Part shown: in pieces, positions 57,519-61,754 of the stretch
Numbering within the stretch: position 1 is the first letter of the stretch
How the letters are laid out: each line of letters starts with the position of its first letter
Assembly (NCBI RefSeq): GCF_947488985.1
Contig: NZ_CANLBV010000020.1
Span: forward strand, 1-61,754
Direction of reading: 5' to 3'
Length of the DNA: 61,754 bases
From: an uncultured Vibrio sp.
GTDB lineage: Bacteria > Pseudomonadota > Gammaproteobacteria > Enterobacterales > Vibrionaceae
Notes under the pieces: generated by a model
What the model was told of the DNA's origin: nothing
What the model saw: only the letters and a program-made list of their open reading frames with translations
Database searches by the model: none
Position numbers and translations under genes: made by a program

Positions 57519-57803
57519 TTACTCAGTTAACTTGGCTTCTAGCGTGGCGACGCGAGCGGTAAGTGCAAGGATTTGTTTTTCTAATTGGCTAACGCGATCA
57601 AGTGCTGGCTCTTCGGCGGTCGCTACTTCCACCTTAGGAACGCGATTGGCATTTTTCCAACTCTTGATTGTTGTGATTAACGCCGGCATTGGAACCGGTG
57701 TGCTCATTCGAGCTTTAACTAACGCAACGGTTGGCTCTTTGCCTTGTGCTTGCAGCCCTTCAAGCACTGATTTCAACTCTTCAGAAACATCTTTGGTAAG
57801 CAT
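57519..57803 (-). CDS. KfrA-N-like small protein with C-terminal zipper
   Basis: The start is MLTKDVSEELK, since GGAGG lies 5 bases before it and the upstream ATG sits inside that ribosome-binding site. The protein has 94 residues. Residues 1-50 (LEGLQAQGKEPTVALVKARM) resemble the N-terminal DNA-binding helices of KfrA-type proteins. Residues 66-94 form a leucine heptad (VSQLEKQILALTARVATLEAKL), a likely coiled-coil dimeriser. A role in DNA binding is inference. Confidence 0.6.
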   Translation of the reverse strand: MLTKDVSEELKSVLEGLQAQGKEPTVALVKARMSTPVPMPALITTIKSWKNANRVPKVEVATAEEPALDRVSQLEKQILALTARVATLEAKLTE

Positions 57804-57880
57804 GTTGACCTCCATTTTTAATCTTTGGTTATTTTACTCGCTCTAGTGAATGATAGCGAATCATAAAACTGCCCATCGCG

Positions 57881-57898
57881 TGTGCGAGATCTCTTACA
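57881..57898. promoter_or_regulatory. VarA (UvrY/GacA) binding site upstream of csrB
   Basis: TGTGCGAGATCTCTTACA matches the GacA-type palindrome TGTAAG-N6-CTTACA at all but two positions. It lies about 160 bases before the predicted CsrB start, the usual upstream position. Confidence 0.75.
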
Positions 57899-58020
57899 AA
57901 CGCTGTGAGACAACACGAATATCAACCTAGAGAGATTGATGGGGTTGTGGTTAAGGGATTGAATTGTAATTGTTTTATATGATTAACAACTTAGCTCAAT
58001 TAAAGTGTGACGCCAATCTA

Positions 58021-58048
58021 TTGTCCCAAATCCTAAATCGCGTAAATT
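58021..58048 (+). promoter_or_regulatory. csrB promoter
   Basis: TTGTCC (-35) and TAAATT (-10) are 16 bases apart and predict a start at the G of GTCGGAAGGATG, which resembles the E. coli CsrB 5' end GTCGACAGGG. Confidence 0.6.
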
Positions 58049-58055
58049 AAACCTT

Positions 58056-58467
58056 GTCGGAAGGATGCTGACACGGAATAGGAAAGCACCAAGGATTTGG
58101 TTATCTTCAGGATGAAGGTTTGGTTACTTAGGATTGAGTGATCAAGCATGGAGCGTAAGGACATTGTACGGATACAACGGTTAACAGGACGTTAGCTGCA
58201 ACGGAGTGACAATGGACACCTTTAGGATTAAAGGGTTGGATTAGCATCAGGACGATGTAAAGGACACCGCTCACGGAACAAGTGATGTGCGCTAACTAGG
58301 ATTGTTAGCTTTCAGGAAGAATTGGACACCGCTAGGATGGCGAAGTAAAGGATAGAGCTGAAGGATTACAGCCACTATTATGGATGATGCATGGAGCATT
58401 AATTCGTAGCCGGACTGCTGCAAGTAAGACCCTAGCCCTGACACTTCGGTGTCGGGGCTTTTCTTTT
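58056..58467 (+). ncRNA. csrB: CsrB-family regulatory RNA
   Basis: RNA of about 412 nt that sequesters the translational regulator CsrA. By my count it contains 27 GGA triplets, most in AGGA, TGGA or ACGGA contexts, about one per 15 bases, and no protein-coding frame. Many GGAs sit in hairpin loops, for example CTAGGATGG and TCAGGACGA. It ends in the terminator AGCCCTGACAC-TTCG-GTGTCGGGGCT with a T-run. A VarA site and promoter lie upstream. Nearby yqcC-truC matches the E. coli csrB neighbourhood. Vibrios usually have several CsrB copies; which one this is cannot be told. Confidence 0.93.
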
Positions 58468-58523
58468 TCCTGCGATTTGCATATTCACTTTCTCCGTTTA
58501 ACGGTTTAGACAAGGAGTGTTAT

Positions 58524-59042
58524 ATGACGATAGCCACATCAAGAACGGTATTGGTTCCCTATACCGACCAGTTACAACATGACTTCATTAAGTTGAATTG
58601 CTGCCCCATTAATCGTGCTCAAATGAATGGGCGCTACTCGATAGCCTCAGCCAAGCACCTGTTTCAAGAGATACTGCAAGACAACGTTGGCTTTTGCCGT
58701 GCGATTATCCACAATCAAACTCGTGACTACCTAGGGCACCTTTGTGTTTCATCTCAAGGCGGTCAGCACGAGCTAGGCTTTATTTTGGATAAAGAGTATT
58801 GGAAGCAAGGCTTTGCAAGTGAGGTGCTCAAGCCGTTTTTTAACTTGGTGTGTTTTGAAAAGCAGCTAACCAATGTTGTTGCGACGGTGAATGTGGGTCA
58901 CTCTCCATCGATTAACTTATTGGAAAGACTAGGCTTTGTATTGAAAGAGACCAAACAAGATCTGTTTGGCCCTTATCTCGAGTATCGATACAGCGCGGAT
59001 AGTGAGGTTACATTCTATGAGGCTGTAGCTCAAACCGCATAG
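58524..59042 (+). CDS. GNAT-family acetyltransferase (RimJ/RimL type)
   Basis: Protein of 172 residues from MTIATSRTVLVPY, preceded by AAGGAG; an upstream frame into the csrB terminator is spurious. The GNAT fold is visible: HLFQEILQDNVGFCRAII, LGHLCVSSQGGQHELGFILDKEYWKQGFASEVLKPFFNLVC (acetyl-CoA loop near residue 95) and SPSINLLERLGFVLK near 138. Substrate unknown; this branch often acts on protein N-termini or small molecules. Its end overlaps the convergent DUF3301 gene by 35 bases. Confidence 0.85.
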   Translation: MTIATSRTVLVPYTDQLQHDFIKLNCCPINRAQMNGRYSIASAKHLFQEILQDNVGFCRAIIHNQTRDYLGHLCVSSQGGQHELGFILDKEYWKQGFASEVLKPFFNLVCFEKQLTNVVATVNVGHSPSINLLERLGFVLKETKQDLFGPYLEYRYSADSEVTFYEAVAQTA

Positions 59043-59316
59043 AGCGGAAACCGACCATGGTGAGTTTGCCTGTGTAACAGTCATCCCCTAGTGCTGAAAA
59101 CTCAAACTGATACACGGTGTGCCAGCGCCAAATCGTGGTGAGTTCGTGGCGCATCTTAAGCTTATGACCACTGAAAGCGACGCTTAACAGCTGTAAGTCG
59201 AGCTGTTTACACTTTCTGGCAATCGCCGCTTTTGCTAGCTCAGACTGCCGACGCTGCTGCCAAAACAAAAAGCAAAAGAAGCATAGCATCAAAATAGCCA
59301 ATAAGTTCTCTATCAT
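59008..59316 (-). CDS. DUF3301 domain protein
   Basis: Protein of 102 residues with one N-terminal membrane helix (LLAILMLCFFCFLFWQQ) and a basic soluble tail. Cys-Lys-Gln-Leu and LLSVAFSGHKLKMR near residue 36, then RWHTVYQFEFSALGDDCYTG, match DUF3301. Function unknown. It follows the DUF3549 gene on the same strand with a 100-base gap. Confidence 0.8.
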   Translation of the reverse strand: MIENLLAILMLCFFCFLFWQQRRQSELAKAAIARKCKQLDLQLLSVAFSGHKLKMRHELTTIWRWHTVYQFEFSALGDDCYTGKLTMVGFRSMRFELQPHRM

Positions 59317-59416
59317 TTAATCCATACTTCCTTTTATCTCTCTATTCCAATCGTGATTTGAGTTTTTACGAGCTATTGTGATTTAGCTGCTTCTCTATGG
59401 AAAACTAACTGCTCTT

Positions 59417-60457
59417 CTATTGAGACTTAGCCGCTTGCTGTAATTTAATCAGCGCATTAGCCAGCTCTGGCGATGGGTTTGAATTCAATAATGGCAAAAA
59501 GACGATTCTCAATGCTGGAATCATCACTAAATCTGCAAATAACTGGTTGAACAGGTTTTGATTGCCCGTTTGTGCCAAGCGCAACAAGAATTGCTCGGCA
59601 ATCGCCGGATCTTGTAGCACGTGCCAGCTGCGACCCGCCAAGCCAATCAATAATTCTTGATGGCTTAAGCGTGGGCTTGCCAACACTTGGTTAACCACTG
59701 AGTTGGTGATGCTTTGCTCTGCACCTGAAAGGGCGCGCACCAACGCAGAAAGCAGGAACAGATCCGGTTCTTTATTGGTGATTTCATTCTCAGCCATTTC
59801 TAACAAGCGTTGCGCGAGTTTATCATTGATTGGCGTATGCTCAAGCGCTCCTAATGTTGCGTATAGAGGTTCTGATGGCAGTTTGTTCAATGCTTTGCGA
59901 ATCGCGACGCCATTTTGTTGGCTGCCTAGGCGAGCACACATATCGGTGATGCCTTGTAGGCCCACAGTTTGCCAATTGTCCCAGCCTAGCTCGCCAGTGA
60001 AGTAGTGTTGCGCGTGTTCATAGTATTGGCTCGTCGCAAGGCCTAACCCAGCACTTACTTGGCTATGGAATACCGCCATTTTGTCTTCAGAAGGCTTAAA
60101 GGTATAAGGGTTATTTGACAGCTTCTCTTGTTGTTCTTCGCTGATCTCGCCATTCAAGCGAGTGCCCATTGCTTCTAATACGAACTTTAGGAAGTTCCCC
60201 ACATCCGCTTGATTGAGCTGGCCTCGCTCATCCAGTTTGAATTTCAGGAACCAAATCCATGGCTGCTTTTGTTCGTTCCAGTAGCAAATTGCTAAATGAG
60301 CTTGTTTCTGGAGTGGAAATGGGTATGGCTGTTTCCCTTGCTCAACATCAGAGAATAAGCTGTTGTCGATCTTTTGGATGCGACGACCTAGGTCGTAGAT
60401 ATCGTACTGGCAACCGCTATTTTTTAGTAACTGAGTGAGCGTGTGAATGGTTTCCAT
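59417..60457 (-). CDS. DUF3549 family protein
   Basis: Cytoplasmic protein of 346 residues, predicted mainly helical, conserved in vibrios. METIHTLTQLLKNSGCQYDIYDLGRRIQKID at the start is characteristic. The second half contains helical repeats (LPSEPLYATLGALEHTPI, LFLLSALVRALSGAEQ, RLSHQELLIGLAGRSWHVL) resembling a HEAT-like solenoid. Function unknown. It is divergent from yqcC. Confidence 0.8.
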   Translation of the reverse strand: METIHTLTQLLKNSGCQYDIYDLGRRIQKIDNSLFSDVEQGKQPYPFPLQKQAHLAICYWNEQKQPWIWFLKFKLDERGQLNQADVGNFLKFVLEAMGTRLNGEISEEQQEKLSNNPYTFKPSEDKMAVFHSQVSAGLGLATSQYYEHAQHYFTGELGWDNWQTVGLQGITDMCARLGSQQNGVAIRKALNKLPSEPLYATLGALEHTPINDKLAQRLLEMAENEITNKEPDLFLLSALVRALSGAEQSITNSVVNQVLASPRLSHQELLIGLAGRSWHVLQDPAIAEQFLLRLAQTGNQNLFNQLFADLVMIPALRIVFLPLLNSNPSPELANALIKLQQAAKSQ

Positions 60458-60543
60458 CGTAATAAGCTCCTAACTTTCTTTCCTCAATAGATGGTACTCT
60501 ATGCGCCAATTTCAAGGTCACTCGATAAATAACTTGGTGAAAA

Positions 60544-60858
60544 ATGACAGCTGCCACAAAGTTACCTCTTTTACTTCAACAATTAGAACAACAAATGCGC
60601 CAATGCTCGCTATGGGGCTCGCTTGCACCTTCGAACGAGGCTCTGGCAAGCGTTGAACCTTTTGCCATTGATACCCTACAACCACAAGAGTGGTTACAGT
60701 GGGTATTTATCGTTAAGATCAACGCAATGATAGCGGCGCAAATGGACTTACCTAAGGGGTTTGCGATTTATCCGTATTTTGGTGAAGTGTGGAAAAATGA
60801 GTCTGATAAGGCTGAGTTGCTGATGACCATTCAGAGCATTGATGAGGTATGTGCGTAA
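60544..60858 (+). CDS. yqcC: YqcC family protein (DUF446)
   Basis: Helical cytoplasmic protein of 104 residues. LLLQQLEQQMRQCSLWGSLAPSNEALAS and PFAIDTLQPQEWLQWVFIVKINAMI are the family blocks; E. coli YqcC has 109 residues. Function unknown. Its TAA overlaps the truC ATG by one base, so the two are translationally coupled, as in E. coli. Confidence 0.9.
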   Translation: MTAATKLPLLLQQLEQQMRQCSLWGSLAPSNEALASVEPFAIDTLQPQEWLQWVFIVKINAMIAAQMDLPKGFAIYPYFGEVWKNESDKAELLMTIQSIDEVCA

Positions 60859-61607
60859 TGTTAGAGATCATTTATCAAGATGAGTTTTTTGTCGCGGTGA
60901 ACAAGCCTGCCGGTATGTTAGTGCATCGCTCGTGGCTGGATAAACATGAAACGCAGTTTGTGATGCAAACGCTGCGTGATCAAATTGGTCAGCACGTCTT
61001 TCCTCTGCACCGTTTAGACCGCCCAACGTCTGGCGTATTAGTGTTTGCTCTGTCGAGTGAGGTTGCCTCTGAGGTGATGCCAATGTTCGCTAACCATGAG
61101 ATGCAAAAGACTTACCATGCAATTGTTCGTGGTTGGATTGAAGAGGGCGATACGCTCGATTACGCGCTGAAGGTTGAGTTAGATAAGATCGCTGATAAGT
61201 TCGCGAAAGAAGACAAAGAAGCACAAGAGGCGGTGACAGTCTATGAACCGCTAGCAAAAGTCGAAGTGCCATATTCAACAGGGCGTTTTCCGACTAGCCG
61301 CTACTGCTTGGTTGAGATGATGCCAAAGACGGGTCGCAAACATCAGCTGCGTCGTCATATGGCTCACCTAAGACACCCAATTGTTGGTGATACCTCACAT
61401 GGTGATGGTAAGCACAATAGACTGTTTCGTGATGATTTAGATTCGCACCGTTTGTTGCTGCATGCGTCTGAATTACGCTTCATTCATCCTTTTACACAAA
61501 AGGAGTTAGTGATGAAGGCCAACTTAGATGAGACTTGGCTAAGGTTGTTTGCAACCTTTGAGTGGGATACTCAGCTACTCGATGCTCAAGCTCGCATATG
61601 TAAGTAA
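60858..61607 (+). CDS. truC: tRNA pseudouridine-65 synthase TruC
   Basis: Forms pseudouridine at position 65 of certain tRNAs. It has 249 residues from MLEIIYQDEFFVAVNKPAGML; a start three codons upstream inside yqcC is less likely. The catalytic aspartate is in LHRLDRPTSGVLVFAL near residue 53, and the RluA-family KTGRKHQLRRHMAHL near 157. A terminator follows directly. Confidence 0.95.
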   Translation: MLEIIYQDEFFVAVNKPAGMLVHRSWLDKHETQFVMQTLRDQIGQHVFPLHRLDRPTSGVLVFALSSEVASEVMPMFANHEMQKTYHAIVRGWIEEGDTLDYALKVELDKIADKFAKEDKEAQEAVTVYEPLAKVEVPYSTGRFPTSRYCLVEMMPKTGRKHQLRRHMAHLRHPIVGDTSHGDGKHNRLFRDDLDSHRLLLHASELRFIHPFTQKELVMKANLDETWLRLFATFEWDTQLLDAQARICK

Positions 61608-61643
61608 AGCTAAAGCAACAGTAAACCAGGCTAAAACAGCAAT

Positions 61644-61675
61644 AAAAAGGGTTGATAGGGATATCAGCCCTTTTT
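61644..61675. terminator. terminator after truC
   Basis: AAAAAGGGTTGATA and TATCAGCCCTTTTT form a stem with one G-U pair. Poly-A and poly-T flanks suggest it works in both directions. Confidence 0.82.
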
Positions 61676-61681
61676 ATTGGT

Positions 61682-61754
61682 TCATCGCAGCTTTCCGGGG
61701 AAAGCCGCTTTTATCTTCAAGAAGAAGTAGTCTGTATCTCGATACCCATATCCC
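61682..61754 (-). CDS. probable transposase C-terminus (partial)
   Basis: Reading the minus strand from the right edge, one frame gives GYGYRDTDYFFLKIKAAF and stops at 61682. GYRDxxYFxLKI endings are common in ISL3-type transposases, so an insertion sequence probably lies beyond the window. Only 23 codons are visible, so the call is tentative. Confidence 0.45.
   Translation of the reverse strand, partial: GYGYRDTDYFFLKIKAAFPGKLR

Noticed and set aside
58292..58513. 73-codon minus-strand frame
   Set aside because: Lies within CsrB and its terminator; composition comes from the GGA repeats read in reverse.

Overview
The window is typical of chromosome 1 of a marine Vibrio, probably of the Splendidus clade; the species call is an inference. 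Markers are the sodium-motor genes pomAB, a RibB-RibA fusion with a degenerate RibA half, the vibrio-type DUF3622, DUF3332, DUF3549 and DUF4250 proteins, a VarA/CsrB-type regulatory RNA and the pepD-gpt-frsA-crl-proBA gene order shared with Escherichia coli. Most of the window is conserved core genome. Mobile DNA is limited to a decayed IS3-type element, a MITE-like repeat and the tail of a probable transposase at the right edge.

Layout. 0-6.3 kb: chromate-transporter-type ChrA with a divergent LysR regulator, a MATE exporter, a GGCT-fold protein and NnrS. 6.3-14.6 kb: purine and peptide salvage (adenosine/adenine deaminase, pepD, an NCS2 purine permease, gpt) with frsA and two small vibrio proteins. 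14.7-17.7 kb: crl and proBA. 17.9-24.4 kb: nrdR-ribD-ribE-ribBA, then ribH-nusB, then thiL-pgpA. 24.5-31.4 kb: xseB-ispA-dxs on the minus strand, with pomAB and thiI on the plus strand. 31.6-34.9 kb: the GcvB small RNA divergent from gcvA-hydrolase-ygdD-rlmM. 35-41.5 kb: xni, ppnN and two cyclic-di-GMP-type proteins. 41.5-47.8 kb: queF, syd, a zinc-ribbon protein, metNIQ under three met boxes, gmhB and a MliC-like lipoprotein. 47.9-56.3 kb: YitT, glyA with a PurR box, small proteins, proS, trmO and an AbgT transporter. 56.4-61.7 kb: the decayed IS, yaiI, a KfrA-like small protein, CsrB RNA, a GNAT enzyme, DUF3301 and DUF3549 proteins, and yqcC-truC.

How it fits together. Three loci carry PurR-type operators (upstream of the deaminase, in front of the NCS2 permease, and in front of glyA), linking purine uptake, salvage and one-carbon supply. 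Riboflavin, thiamine phosphate, isoprenoid and tRNA-modification genes form conventional operons. Two global post-transcriptional RNAs, GcvB and CsrB, lie in what protein annotation would treat as empty DNA. A third, unidentified three-hairpin RNA with its own terminator sits between pepD and the NCS2 permease.

Most unusual observations: the orphan RNA at 10875-11016; nested dyads between the deaminase and DUF3622 genes; 8-bp tandem repeats at three gene boundaries; an IS that appears to have inserted into the loop of a terminator; a MITE-like repeat whose end supplies a -10 box for thiL; and a 16-base match to the Tn5 mosaic end near proS.
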